DNA from: a virus
Virus record (IMG/VR): IMGVR_UViG_3300001460_000016
Coordinates: 1 to 64,000 of that record
Reading direction: 5' to 3' (one strand)
DNA: 64,000 nt
Made by a program: the position numbers and the translations under genes. Shown in pieces: positions 9,918 to 18,277 of this stretch (positions are counted from its first letter, which is position 1; each line of letters opens with the position of its first letter). Below the pieces are notes generated by a model. The model was given only the letters and a program-made list of their open reading frames with translations. It was not told the DNA's origin and searched no databases.

Positions 9918-11140
9918 TTGATTACCACCTCTCTTGACACTACTTCAATTTCTGGAAATGGAATGATAAAACTAACTCCCTCTTCTATAATGTCTTGATT
10001 TTTCTTTATAATTTCGTCTGCAAAATTATGAGAAAGTAAAAGATAATAATCGGGGAGGTCGGTCTTGTCTTCTTTGTAAATTGGAATATGAGATTTTGGG
10101 AGATAGTTTCCAATTTTCATTTCGTTAATTTCAACGGACTTGTCTACAAGTGTTTTATCAATGTCAAAGTAATTTAGTAGAGTGTTGCCTTTTGCTGGCG
10201 CACCATAGACGTAAATTGTCTTTCCTTGTTCTTTCAGATCTACTAGAAAATCTTTCAGTTTCTCTTTACTACTTTCTACTTCCTGTGCAAAAGAGACAAA
10301 TGTATCAGTCGTGTATTTCTCATCTTTTCGTGCAAGTTCAATAAACCTATCAGTCTTTTTGTTTAGTGAACTATCTGAGTGACAAATCTTTGCGATGATT
10401 GAACCGCTATGAATGCCTGAATAATATCCGTCAAAGATTTCGAGTCCATAAGGCTTTAGAAGATTTGATAAACTCTTGATGGTATAATAACAAAGATGTT
10501 CGTGATAAATGGTATCGAAGTTCTTACCTTCAATCATTGCTCCTGCGTACATAAACTGAACAATCAATACACCGTCATCTCTTAGACTTTTCTTGATACC
10601 TCGAATTACACTGTGTAGTTCTTCTAGATGAAAGAAGACACCCGATGCGTTATAGAGTTTGACAGTCTTTTCGCCTAACTGACTATCTACAGTATCTTCA
10701 TCGAAGAATTCTGTAAGAGTGGGGACACCATTTTTTCTTGCAATGTTCGACACTCTAATCGCAGATTCTATGTTAAGAACATTATCACAACCGAGTTTCT
10801 GGTATTGTTTCAACTGCGAGCCATCATTTCCACCAATATCAACAATCAAATCGTCTTGTTGAATATCAAACTGTTCTGTGTTTTCTTTTGCTACTTCGTA
10901 AAAGTGATTGATAAGAGTATCAGTCATACCAGACAAGTATTGGTGGTCCTGAAACATAGTTTCCTTGGGAACGGTGTGGTCTAACTGAAGCAGTTCGCAA
11001 TCTAAACAAGTGCAAAGACGAAGGGGGTAAAACTTTTCCTTTCCCAAGTTTTCTTTGCTCAAGAAATCATTGCACCACGGCTGTTCGCCTAGGTCTAGAA
11101 TCAACTTTAAATTTGTACTGTTACATCCTCTACACTTCAC
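9914..11140 (-). CDS. SAM-dependent sugar C-methyltransferase (NovU/TylC3-like)
   Basis: A 408-residue three-domain methyltransferase. The N-terminus carries a zinc-binding pattern (CRGC at residues 3-6 and CTCLDC near 43-48). A class I SAM-binding domain follows with VDIGGNDGSQL and EHLCYYT. The C-terminal domain has YVYGAPAKGNTLLNYF, typical of the C-methyltransferase family that methylates C-3 or C-5 of 4-keto-6-deoxy sugar nucleotides. It overlaps neighbours by four bases on both sides. With the adjacent SDR it would build a branched or C-methylated deoxysugar. The three-domain architecture makes the family call firm; position and sugar are inferred. Confidence 0.85.
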   Translation of the reverse strand: MKCRGCNSTNLKLILDLGEQPWCNDFLSKENLGKEKFYPLRLCTCLDCELLQLDHTVPKETMFQDHQYLSGMTDTLINHFYEVAKENTEQFDIQQDDLIVDIGGNDGSQLKQYQKLGCDNVLNIESAIRVSNIARKNGVPTLTEFFDEDTVDSQLGEKTVKLYNASGVFFHLEELHSVIRGIKKSLRDDGVLIVQFMYAGAMIEGKNFDTIYHEHLCYYTIKSLSNLLKPYGLEIFDGYYSGIHSGSIIAKICHSDSSLNKKTDRFIELARKDEKYTTDTFVSFAQEVESSKEKLKDFLVDLKEQGKTIYVYGAPAKGNTLLNYFDIDKTLVDKSVEINEMKIGNYLPKSHIPIYKEDKTDLPDYYLLLSHNFADEIIKKNQDIIEEGVSFIIPFPEIEVVSREVVIN

Positions 11141-11892
11141 AAATATTCTCCTCTTTGAGTAACATCAATATCATATTTTTCAAACAAAGGCTTGAGTTCA
11201 TTTGGATATTCTTTTGTATTCCAAAGACCCTTCACCAGTGCAGTTGCGATGTGGGGGAATACCGAGGAATCATAGTGATACATTCCTCTTTTTGCTTCTT
11301 CTCTGAACACATATAATCCTTCAAGACCCAACTTCAAACAAACATCATTAGCATTCCATTCGAATGAGTTTTGCCAATCTGTATTTGCTATGTGTAAATT
11401 AGGGCCTTCTTGGTGGATTAATTCCAAGTCTCTTGTTTTCCAAAGACTGGCACTCTGACTGTAATAATAAGGAAGTCTTTTATCTGTAACAAACAAATCA
11501 TCACGGTCTTTGTAAGGCACAAGTGGAGTTTCAACAACTGAACCTTTAAAAAGTTTTATAAAGGAAATCCCATCCCTCTCCATAATGTCTTTGTAATTTT
11601 CAATTAATTCCTCTTTAACATTATCATATAGAAGATAGTCTTCGGAAATGTAAATGCAGTAATCTTCCTTTACCTCTTTTATTCCTGTTAAAAATTGTTC
11701 TCTGTACAGTTTATCTTTATCGTATTTAACGACATTGAAATCAGATGGAACCGAGTTGTTGGTTTCATCCGTAAACAGATACTTTTTTTCAAACAGTTGT
11801 GGAGATGTAAACTTTTTCAGTTTCCCAAAAAACATATCCCACACATCAGAGTTTTTGAAAACAGTATTTACAACTAGTGCTAAATTATCCAT
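11137..11892 (-). CDS. Putative GT-A glycosyltransferase
   Basis: A 251-residue protein with features of a GT-A glycosyltransferase but no match I can name. It begins NLALVVNTVFKNSDVWDMFF, has a central strand followed by an acidic motif in YCIYISEDYLLYD, which sits where a DXD metal site would be, and later shows SQSASLWKTRDLELI and an NDVCLKLGL segment. There is no signal peptide or membrane segment. It lies between a GT4 glycosyltransferase and a C-methyltransferase, overlapping each by 4-8 bases. The glycosyltransferase call rests on fold-like pattern and neighbours. Catalytic activity is not proved by the visible residues. Confidence 0.6.
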   Translation of the reverse strand: MDNLALVVNTVFKNSDVWDMFFGKLKKFTSPQLFEKKYLFTDETNNSVPSDFNVVKYDKDKLYREQFLTGIKEVKEDYCIYISEDYLLYDNVKEELIENYKDIMERDGISFIKLFKGSVVETPLVPYKDRDDLFVTDKRLPYYYSQSASLWKTRDLELIHQEGPNLHIANTDWQNSFEWNANDVCLKLGLEGLYVFREEAKRGMYHYDSSVFPHIATALVKGLWNTKEYPNELKPLFEKYDIDVTQRGEYL

Positions 11893-13111
11893 TCGTCACT
11901 TCCTCTATTAATGATTGCCATTTTTGCAAGACCTTTTCTTTGTCGTTAAACTCTTTTACATACTTATCGGCATTAATGCCCATATCAACTTTAGACTCAT
12001 AAACTTTAATCAAAGCCTCACCAAGTCCCACTGAATCATATGTGTCTACGAGATATCCGCTCTCCCCGTCCTTAATGACATCAGCAGAAACACACCTGTC
12101 AAATGAAACCAAAGGAGTTTTGTTGGATAGACACTCTACGCTCATCATAGGGCCTGCGTCTTCGATTGTGGTCTGAAGTCCGACATTAACAGAACGATAA
12201 ACATAGGACAAGTGTTCTCTTGTGGGAACATACCCTATCGGCATCCACCGAAACGGTTGAGTTTGCGAGAATGGAACTGAGGGGGCAGGGCCTGCACTCA
12301 AGACAACAACATCATCGGTGTCGTATCCTTTTTCTTTCATTTGTTTATATAAATGATTGAATGCTTCGTCTGCATACTTTCTTCCCTTTCTCGGGCCATC
12401 TGGATTTGTGGTTCCCCATAGAATTACAAACTTATCCTTTACCTCTTCTGGATAACCCAATGCAATCCGTGCCTCTTCTCTGCTTCCTTCGAAGACAGGA
12501 ATATCAAATGGAATTGGTATACATTCACATCTTTTGTCTTTGAATAATGAACTTTCCTTGAACAGTTTTAGACTGTAGTTGCTAACAGGCGCGCCTATAA
12601 TTGGAATATCATTCCAGGCTTCTTTTTTTCTTTGTAGGAACTGAAAGGATTTATCCTTATCGTCGGACGAAGGTGTGAAATCTTCACTCATATTTTTGTT
12701 TGAAATCATATGACCATTCGGAGCCAACTGCGGACAAGCACCACAGGAAGACTTAAATTTATCACAACCAAAGACATAACAACACCCACCAGTAAAGTGG
12801 TCATTCACCATACCAACAAAAACAATAGGACATTTATGTTTATCATAAATCGCCTTGACTGTTTCTGGATACAACAGACTATCATACAATATCACCACAT
12901 CAGCAGAATCAAAAGAATCCTCTACTCCAACCTGACTTCCCTCTACGGATATTGGATAGTATGAAGTATCTGGATTTTCTCTCCCCCGCCCAAGTCCAAG
13001 TATATGATGGGAATCATATGGAAGGTCACGCATCGCATTGAAAATAATCCAATTCCCAGAATCGTGAGAATTGTACATATCAACACCTGCAATGTGAACT
13101 ATTTTCTTCAT
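11885..13111 (-). CDS. GT4-like glycosyltransferase (GT-B fold)
   Basis: A 408-residue glycosyltransferase. The N-terminal domain contains a cysteine cluster typical of a GT4 subgroup (DHFTGGCCYVFGCDKF then CGACPQL, residues about 105-130). The C-terminal nucleotide-binding domain starts at FVILWGTTNPDGPRKG and carries the SVNVGLQTTIEDAGPMMSVE region, with the acidic/GPM segment in place of the usual EPFG motif. It probably adds a sugar from an NDP donor to a growing glycan on the inner face of the membrane. It overlaps the methyltransferase upstream by four bases and the putative GT-A gene downstream by eight. Family call is good; specificity is unknown. Confidence 0.82.
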   Translation of the reverse strand: MKKIVHIAGVDMYNSHDSGNWIIFNAMRDLPYDSHHILGLGRGRENPDTSYYPISVEGSQVGVEDSFDSADVVILYDSLLYPETVKAIYDKHKCPIVFVGMVNDHFTGGCCYVFGCDKFKSSCGACPQLAPNGHMISNKNMSEDFTPSSDDKDKSFQFLQRKKEAWNDIPIIGAPVSNYSLKLFKESSLFKDKRCECIPIPFDIPVFEGSREEARIALGYPEEVKDKFVILWGTTNPDGPRKGRKYADEAFNHLYKQMKEKGYDTDDVVVLSAGPAPSVPFSQTQPFRWMPIGYVPTREHLSYVYRSVNVGLQTTIEDAGPMMSVECLSNKTPLVSFDRCVSADVIKDGESGYLVDTYDSVGLGEALIKVYESKVDMGINADKYVKEFNDKEKVLQKWQSLIEEVTNG

Positions 13112-13821
13112 TTATTTATATTATCCTTAAAAAAATTATAATCGACAGGATTCAAAAAAGATTTCCAGTTTTTCTTTAAATCTGCGAAGGTCAAATTATC
13201 AATATCTAATCCCGACTCTGGTGCTTCGTTTTGTTCAAATTCATCTCTCTTCTTGTCTAGAATCACACTACAACAAGAAGTTACCACCGAGAACGATGTT
13301 AGTTCTGGGTAATTGCTTCGTGTATAAGTTAATGCTTTCCACGCATCTCCATTCTGTCCCACAATAGGCGTGTGGTTGGTCTGTTCCCTGAAGGAATAAT
13401 TATTCTTGTTGATGCTACTATAGAAATTTTCAAAATCGGCGGGAAGAACACACTGAACAATTTCATTTCTCGGTGCAGTATCGTGCAACACAATACTACC
13501 TCCTGGCTTTAGTATTTTTAATGACTCCTTTATTTCCGCAACAACAATGTCTGAAATATGGCAACCATCAATAAAAATAACATCATACTTGTTTTTATAT
13601 TCTCTTTTGTTTAGTGCAAAAAACACCATCGAAGGCATCCTGTGCGTAATACTAGGACACCCTCCATATGGGTCAACTCCGTGTTTTTTGTTTTTGGCAT
13701 TTACCTTTTGAAAGGTTGAACCTTCATCAACACCAATTTCTAAATAATCAATCGGATTCAATTTAGAAATAATATCAATTGGGTCTTCTGAATATAGATT
13801 TGTTAGTTTACCATCATACAT
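13108..13821 (-). CDS. Class I SAM-dependent methyltransferase (Methyltransf_24-like)
   Basis: A 237-residue methyltransferase. Motif I is YLEIGVDEGSTF near residues 27-38, an acidic strand end appears in GVDPYGG, the catalytic-loop-like FIDGCH lies near residue 83 and LKPGGSIVLHD is motif post-I/II. This pattern matches the family that O-methylates sugars or small hydroxyl substrates in glycan clusters. The C-terminal extension (DLKKNWKSFLNPVDYNFFKDN) is not recognised. It overlaps the aminotransferase upstream by eight bases and the GT4 gene downstream by four. O-methylation of the phage-directed glycan is the likely role. Confidence 0.8.
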   Translation of the reverse strand: MYDGKLTNLYSEDPIDIISKLNPIDYLEIGVDEGSTFQKVNAKNKKHGVDPYGGCPSITHRMPSMVFFALNKREYKNKYDVIFIDGCHISDIVVAEIKESLKILKPGGSIVLHDTAPRNEIVQCVLPADFENFYSSINKNNYSFREQTNHTPIVGQNGDAWKALTYTRSNYPELTSFSVVTSCCSVILDKKRDEFEQNEAPESGLDIDNLTFADLKKNWKSFLNPVDYNFFKDNINK

Positions 13822-14419
13822 TTTTATTAAATACCGTAAACTCTCTCAAGTCTCGGTAACCTCCTTCTTCAATAAGATCTGGTACGTTCTCTGGGTAGTT
13901 CTGCATCAGTGCAAGACCATGTGACGCCTGTTGTGGAGTCATATACATGTTCCATCCGAGCATCGTAATATCATCTTCCTTGTATGGTACTGCGTGTCGT
14001 CCTTCGTATCGTGCAACACGAAGCCAGTCAACAATATCTTTGTTGTCTGTCAGTACCATACCACCCTTACCAATCGGAAGATGTTTTTTGATATGAAAAG
14101 ACAGACACATGTTTGTGCCTTCGATATACATGTTAGAAGTAAGTCGTTTGGCGGAATCATAAATTGGATATGGTTTGAGTTGGTATATACCTTCCCATTC
14201 ATCGTTAGTAAACTTCACTGTACCACCCGAATGAATGATGGACTGGGGTACTGAGAGATAAGTCTTTGCAGGTATCTCAACCTCCCCAACACCAAAATAC
14301 TTACAACAAAGAAACAGAGCATCGGTGCAGGACGTAACCGCAACGGCATACGGCGCACCTGTATAATCAGCGACTGTCTCTTCAAACATATCTACAATTT
14401 TAAAAGGGTTATGTTTCAC
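13814..14419 (-). CDS. Short DegT/DnrJ-family sugar aminotransferase-like protein
   Basis: A 201-residue PLP-dependent DegT/DnrJ/EryC1/StrS-type protein, little more than half the usual length of about 370. The retained core includes TSCTDALFLCC (substrate/PLP phosphate loop), EIPAKTYLSVPQSI, the PLP-nitrogen aspartate in PIYDSAKRL, and the Schiff-base lysine region SFHIKKHLPIGKGGM. After about residue 150 the normal small C-terminal domain is missing and the gene stops at VFNKNV. The next frame is an unrelated methyltransferase, so this looks like a natural short form and not a frameshift. It overlaps the formyltransferase-like gene by four bases. It would aminate a keto sugar if active; reduced size leaves activity uncertain. 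Confidence 0.78.
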   Translation of the reverse strand: MKHNPFKIVDMFEETVADYTGAPYAVAVTSCTDALFLCCKYFGVGEVEIPAKTYLSVPQSIIHSGGTVKFTNDEWEGIYQLKPYPIYDSAKRLTSNMYIEGTNMCLSFHIKKHLPIGKGGMVLTDNKDIVDWLRVARYEGRHAVPYKEDDITMLGWNMYMTPQQASHGLALMQNYPENVPDLIEEGGYRDLREFTVFNKNV

Positions 14420-15249
14420 AGAAATTTCTTTCTCAATAAAGTAAAATCAACATCATCACTAACAACATCAAGGAGTCCAGACCCACACACAACCGTTGGG
14501 ATTCCTTTTTCAATTTTCCAGAACTTACCAGCGTTTTTGTGTGGGTCTAATATATTTAGGGGAGCAGATACACTCGATTCTTTTATGTGAATCAATTTAC
14601 CATCATACCATGTTGTTGCACCATCATAAGGATATCCATTAGCACATATTTTTCTATGAATATTTTCTGCTGAGTCTGTCCAGTCTATTCTCAAATCTTC
14701 TTCATTTTTCCAAACAGAAAAAGAACTCTTACTAAAATCTACATCAATTGGTTGCTCTCCATTGACTAAGATTTCCTCAATCAAAGACACATACATCTCG
14801 GCAATAAAATCAAATGCTTTTTTTATCTTTATGGGGTGAGTGATAGCCTTTTTACATCTACCAAAAACAGTTCCATAGTCGGGTCCGTGACCTTCGATGG
14901 GTCTAAATGCACTAACACCTATGTAATCTGCACCGTCTATTAATGCAGATACGGTTGGACAAAACCCTCTTCTCTCTGGAAGATATGAGTCATGTAAAAC
15001 AATATATTTTTCTAAGTCTCCCCTGATAAGATACTGCCAACCCACCATGAATACTTTGTCTACGGTTTTTTCTACATCATCTTTCCTATTGTAGAACTTT
15101 ATACCATCTGAATTACAGAACTTTTGAATTTCTTCGTATATATTTTTTTCTTTATTATCATACGAAACAACAAACTCAGGAGTAACACTTAGACTCTCCA
15201 GAAGTTTTAGTCCTTTATATCCAACCAACATCAATCCAAATTTCACCAT
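14416..15249 (-). CDS. Sugar N-formyltransferase-like protein
   Basis: A 277-residue member of the formyltransferase fold family (methionyl-tRNA and sugar N-formyltransferases). The signature region VLHDSYLPERRGFCPTVSALIDG corresponds to the H-SLLP-YRG loop, and the HGPDYGTVF segment follows. The C-terminal part (AENIHRKICANGYPYDGATTWYDGKL) fits the OB-like accessory domain. The usual catalytic triad is Asn-His-Asp; a His is visible in LHDS and an Asp in HGPDYG, but the Asn is not obvious. Placement beside an aminotransferase suggests N-formylation of an amino sugar using formyl-tetrahydrofolate. A housekeeping tRNA role is unlikely for a phage operon. Confidence 0.75.
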   Translation of the reverse strand: MVKFGLMLVGYKGLKLLESLSVTPEFVVSYDNKEKNIYEEIQKFCNSDGIKFYNRKDDVEKTVDKVFMVGWQYLIRGDLEKYIVLHDSYLPERRGFCPTVSALIDGADYIGVSAFRPIEGHGPDYGTVFGRCKKAITHPIKIKKAFDFIAEMYVSLIEEILVNGEQPIDVDFSKSSFSVWKNEEDLRIDWTDSAENIHRKICANGYPYDGATTWYDGKLIHIKESSVSAPLNILDPHKNAGKFWKIEKGIPTVVCGSGLLDVVSDDVDFTLLRKKFL

Positions 15250-16019
15250 GACTCATTTCTCACAAGATAACTGGACATGTCCCACATGCCCCTTTGTTTA
15301 ACTCCAGCCCAAGCAGACAAATATCCCCTGTCAATTCCCAATTCAAGATCGGGATTTAGAGCAGAACCCAAGTCAAGATATGTGTTGTTTGGTGCAATTG
15401 CATGCAGTTTATGAATGCAAATATTTCCAAGACTACTTGCACAAAACAAAAACAATTTACCTTCTGGTTTAGTCTCTCGGGTATATTCAACTATCTCTTC
15501 TATCTTATCATCATTGTTTATGATACAGTTTGATCCGACTCTAAAATCTTTTATGACATTCTTGAATTTATCTAACTTCGAATTTTCGTTACACATAATA
15601 ACAATTTCATACTCATCAAATGTGGGTAAAACCTTTTCACGAAAATCATAATAGTTAGAGTTAATAAACAAATTGGCAAAAGTTATATTCTCAATATCAG
15701 AACCACTGTTATCAATCATCCAATCCCTTGGACTGTATCCGACTATTCCCGCATCAGAATTTGTGGTTATACCTATGTGATAAGCTTCGGACTTGTACCG
15801 AAAGGCATCCCACAACTTATCATGATGAAACTTATGAGTTTCCGAATTAAATTCTTTTTGATCTTCTGGGTTTAGATACCCATGAGAAGTAGGACTTAGA
15901 GAATAAGATTTATTCTCAAGAATCCAAAGTTCACCATCTGCCCATCTACTAAATGCGAAAGGTTCATGTAGTTGTAACTTTGCTAGATACTTATAAAATT
16001 CTTGTTTAAAATCTTTCAT
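15243..16019 (-). CDS. Putative glycosyltransferase, possibly GT-D/DUF1792-like
   Basis: A 258-residue protein of uncertain family. It begins with helices and the motif FAFSRWADGELWILE, which resembles the R-x-GDGE motif of DUF1792 (GT-D) glycosyltransferases. The centre has a Rossmann-like strand in EIVIMCNENSKLDK and the C-terminal third has KLFLFCASSLGNICIHKL then NTYLDLGSALNP, close to the layout of that family where a nucleotide-binding Gly-rich loop and an aspartate follow. No signal peptide or membrane segment. It overlaps neighbours by 4-7 bases inside the operon. I regard transfer of a sugar onto a glycan as likely, but the family link is only by eye. Confidence 0.58.
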   Translation of the reverse strand: MKDFKQEFYKYLAKLQLHEPFAFSRWADGELWILENKSYSLSPTSHGYLNPEDQKEFNSETHKFHHDKLWDAFRYKSEAYHIGITTNSDAGIVGYSPRDWMIDNSGSDIENITFANLFINSNYYDFREKVLPTFDEYEIVIMCNENSKLDKFKNVIKDFRVGSNCIINNDDKIEEIVEYTRETKPEGKLFLFCASSLGNICIHKLHAIAPNNTYLDLGSALNPDLELGIDRGYLSAWAGVKQRGMWDMSSYLVRNESW

Positions 16020-16774
16020 TCTGCTTCCAACATTTTGAAACCATCATCAACAGCCCTAGCAAGACAAATGCCCATCAACTGACCAGCTCTATATGGTTTA
16101 CCATTTGGCCCTTGGAAGGTAGTCATTGAGATCCCTTCTTCACTGTGACCATATTCAGAACCTTTCGTACTACCCCACATAGAAAGATCATCCTTTGGGT
16201 GAGGAGGAACATAGGTTGCAAAGTCCGTATACTTCTGAATCATATGAGAGAAATGAATGTCTTCACCTACAATTGGCGGAATATCAACATGAGGCAGTTC
16301 TCTCCACAGAACACTTAGAAGTTCTCTTGGGAAGAACCAAGAGTGACCAACAATATCTACCTTTGCAGTTTCTTCGTTTGGATCACACCATCCAACCCTT
16401 CTGAGTTTTTGCCATGAGTAGTGTTTGTCACCAAACAAAACACCGACAGTTCCGAGAAGACCGGGAGTCTTTTCCATAGTGTCCAGACAATTTTGTATCC
16501 AGTTTTCACCGGGAATAGTATCGTCATCTAGGACGCAAATATAATCAGCCTTTGAGTTAAGAGCGTAAGCAAATCTAGACCAGACTCCAAGATTGTAATT
16601 ACAATCTGCAAAGATCAGTTGTTTCTTTATTTCATCTGGAACTTCTTGTTCACTATTGTTTCGCCAAGCATAGATCCCAGACACATCAACACTCTGGTTG
16701 TTTACGGCTTCTATCTGTTCTGGTAGCCAACGTGTTCTTCTATAACAATTTAAAAATACATCAATCGTCACCAT
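16016..16774 (-). CDS. GT2-like glycosyltransferase
   Basis: A 252-residue GT-A glycosyltransferase. It has an N-terminal donor-binding strand (TIDVFLNCYRRTRWLPEQIEAV), then DYICVLDDDTIPGENWIQN with a triple-Asp metal site near residue 80, and a C-terminal acceptor region with VGEDIHFSHMIQKY in place of the usual ED catalytic motif. It ends in a helical tail. It overlaps the GT32-like gene upstream by 14 bases and the next gene by four. It transfers a sugar from an NDP donor in the cytoplasm; donor and acceptor are unknown. Confidence 0.82.
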   Translation of the reverse strand: MVTIDVFLNCYRRTRWLPEQIEAVNNQSVDVSGIYAWRNNSEQEVPDEIKKQLIFADCNYNLGVWSRFAYALNSKADYICVLDDDTIPGENWIQNCLDTMEKTPGLLGTVGVLFGDKHYSWQKLRRVGWCDPNEETAKVDIVGHSWFFPRELLSVLWRELPHVDIPPIVGEDIHFSHMIQKYTDFATYVPPHPKDDLSMWGSTKGSEYGHSEEGISMTTFQGPNGKPYRAGQLMGICLARAVDDGFKMLEAE

Positions 16775-17411
16775 ATGTCATTCCCATCTTACCTTGCATA
16801 GTCTCGGTACTACCCCAATACTGTTCGGAATAGATCTTATCATTACCCTTATATTCTACACCAGTATAATGTTTTGGCAAGAAGTAATGTGAGGGATAAA
16901 TTTTTATCTTATCATAACCAGTTTTCTTAGTCATTTCTGTAAGAAATACAGGTCCAACAGTTTTCCATGCGGTAAGATTTGGTAACTTGGAAAGTTCTTC
17001 CGGATTCATCTCACGGATTCTCCAAACCATGTCATCCAACAACTTGTTGTTCTTCGAACATGCAAGGTATCCATTGCACATCAACCCCTCGCGGACTTCT
17101 TCGTTTTCCCAACAACAGAATGCTTCATTCTCTACGAAGAAATCATCGAGTGGATTTACACAGATAGAATCAGCATCAATGAAAAACCCACCGTAGTTAT
17201 AAAGCAGTTCATACCGAAGTATGTCTGCCTTACCGGCGAGTTCATTCATAGCATCAAACTGTGCTTGGTTTCTTAGTTTCGGCATGTTCTCTTCAGACCA
17301 AAACCGATAGTCCCAAGTTGGGTTCTTTTCTTTCCAAGTCTCCATCATTTCGACGGGACGTTTAGACTGATCACCCACCCATATCTGGTGGATAATTTTT
17401 GGAATACTCAT
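16761..17411 (-). CDS. GT32-like glycosyltransferase (DXD sugar-binding region)
   Basis: A 216-residue glycosyltransferase of the Gly_transf_sug/OCH1 type. It begins PKIIHQIWVGDQSKRP, followed by the W-x-F-W segment YRFWSEENM. The AGKADILRYELLYNYGGFFIDADSICVNPL region carries the conserved A-D-R-Y, GG and D-A-D metal-binding motif. Members add mannose, glucose or galactose to glycans. It is the first gene of the glycan operon, 24 bases after the regA stop, with only a weak ribosome binding site (GAAAG) and no clear own promoter, so it probably depends on read-through from regA. Confidence 0.85.
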   Translation of the reverse strand: MSIPKIIHQIWVGDQSKRPVEMMETWKEKNPTWDYRFWSEENMPKLRNQAQFDAMNELAGKADILRYELLYNYGGFFIDADSICVNPLDDFFVENEAFCCWENEEVREGLMCNGYLACSKNNKLLDDMVWRIREMNPEELSKLPNLTAWKTVGPVFLTEMTKKTGYDKIKIYPSHYFLPKHYTGVEYKGNDKIYSEQYWGSTETMQGKMGMTYGDD

Positions 17412-17435
17412 AATATAAATCTTTCACTAGTTGTA

Positions 17436-17843
17436 TTATTTACGTTTACCGATATGGTATTTAGGTATTAATTCCCACTCACTTTTCTCACGATGAGGAA
17501 TTATCTTAATATGATTGATTGGAACTTTGTCTTCAGCTTTGGAAGGATCTACTATTTTTAATAGATCCCATTCTGCAAGAAGACTTGCAATCATATTTCT
17601 TCTTGAAACATCACTTTCGGAAAGATTACTTGGTAGACCGTCTAGAGCAAACAACTCTTTAAAGTGTACGATATAATACTTTCCCTTCTTGTGTAAAATA
17701 TGACAAGACTGCCATAGTTTATTTTCTGTCCTAGAAGATACGCCTATTCTTGTTAAGGTTTCTCTCACTTTGAGAAAGTCATCCTTTTCACTGAGCGTAA
17801 CTTCTAACAAATCTTCTACGCCTATATCAATATATTCTTCCAT
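17436..17843 (-). CDS. regA: RegA translational repressor
   Basis: A 135-residue RNA-binding repressor, the T4 RegA homologue that blocks translation of early phage mRNAs at their start sites. The conserved core is DDFLKVRETLTRIGV, LWQSCHILHKKGKYYIVHFKELFALDG and the C-terminal WELIPKYHIGK. Compared with T4 RegA (122 residues) it has an N-terminal extension of about 12 residues. The start at 17843 has AAGGTG upstream. It follows gp62 as in T4, where regA lies just after genes 45-44-62, and a CTAAATA motif lies 36 bases upstream. Identity is firm. Confidence 0.92.
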   Translation of the reverse strand: MEEYIDIGVEDLLEVTLSEKDDFLKVRETLTRIGVSSRTENKLWQSCHILHKKGKYYIVHFKELFALDGLPSNLSESDVSRRNMIASLLAEWDLLKIVDPSKAEDKVPINHIKIIPHREKSEWELIPKYHIGKRK

Positions 17844-17878
17844 GTCATAACACCTTTTTTATTAAACAAAAGACGTTA

Positions 17879-17885
17879 TATTTAG
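17879..17885 (-). promoter_or_regulatory. Possible late promoter, CTAAATA type, upstream of regA
   Basis: Minus strand reads CCTAAATATAACG in the 56-base gap between gp62 and regA. It matches the CTAAATA late motif used elsewhere in the window. Late expression of regA and perhaps of the glycan operon behind it would follow. No sigma-70 promoter is seen here. Confidence 0.5.
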
Positions 17886-17899
17886 GATTTTACTCGTTT

Positions 17900-18277
17900 T
17901 CAACCCCCGTATTGATACAAGGAACGGATGTCTTCAATCTGATTTGGGGTAAGAACCCTAAGCACCTCGGTGGCTCTCTGATTAGAGTAGTTATAATGGT
18001 CCTTAATCAACTGCAAATCGTCTTCTTCTTGTGACTTAATCCACTTACTGAATCGTTTTCTTGGACGAAGAGACAGTCGGAGATAGTCGAACTGCATCTT
18101 CTTGTCTAATTGATTGTATCGGTTCACCTGATTCGCATATAAAATTGTATCGGGAAAGTAAGAAAGTGATCTGTTGATCACGAATGGGACATACGATTTT
18201 TCCTGAAGATCATCTTCTAGAAGAGGCGTTTTGTCGTGGTTGATTGCATTTAGGACTTCGGATAGGTTCATTTTCAT
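17900..18277 (-). CDS. 62: Clamp-loader small subunit gp62
   Basis: A 125-residue homologue of T4 gp62, which with four gp44 subunits forms the clamp loader that opens the gp45 ring and places it on primer-template DNA. Diagnostic stretches are SYVPFVINRSLSYFPDTILY, LDKKMQFDYLRLSLRPRKRF and SKWIKSQEEDDL. T4 gp62 is 187 residues, so this version lacks part of the C-terminal domain, as in many marine relatives. It overlaps the gene at 18274 by four bases and precedes regA. Identity is firm on sequence and order. Confidence 0.9.
   Translation of the reverse strand: MKMNLSEVLNAINHDKTPLLEDDLQEKSYVPFVINRSLSYFPDTILYANQVNRYNQLDKKMQFDYLRLSLRPRKRFSKWIKSQEEDDLQLIKDHYNYSNQRATEVLRVLTPNQIEDIRSLYQYGG

Noticed and set aside
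13108-14419. Frameshift splitting a full-length DegT aminotransferase
   Set aside because: The next gene is a complete methyltransferase and no sequence like the missing DegT C-terminal domain was recognised in the following frames.
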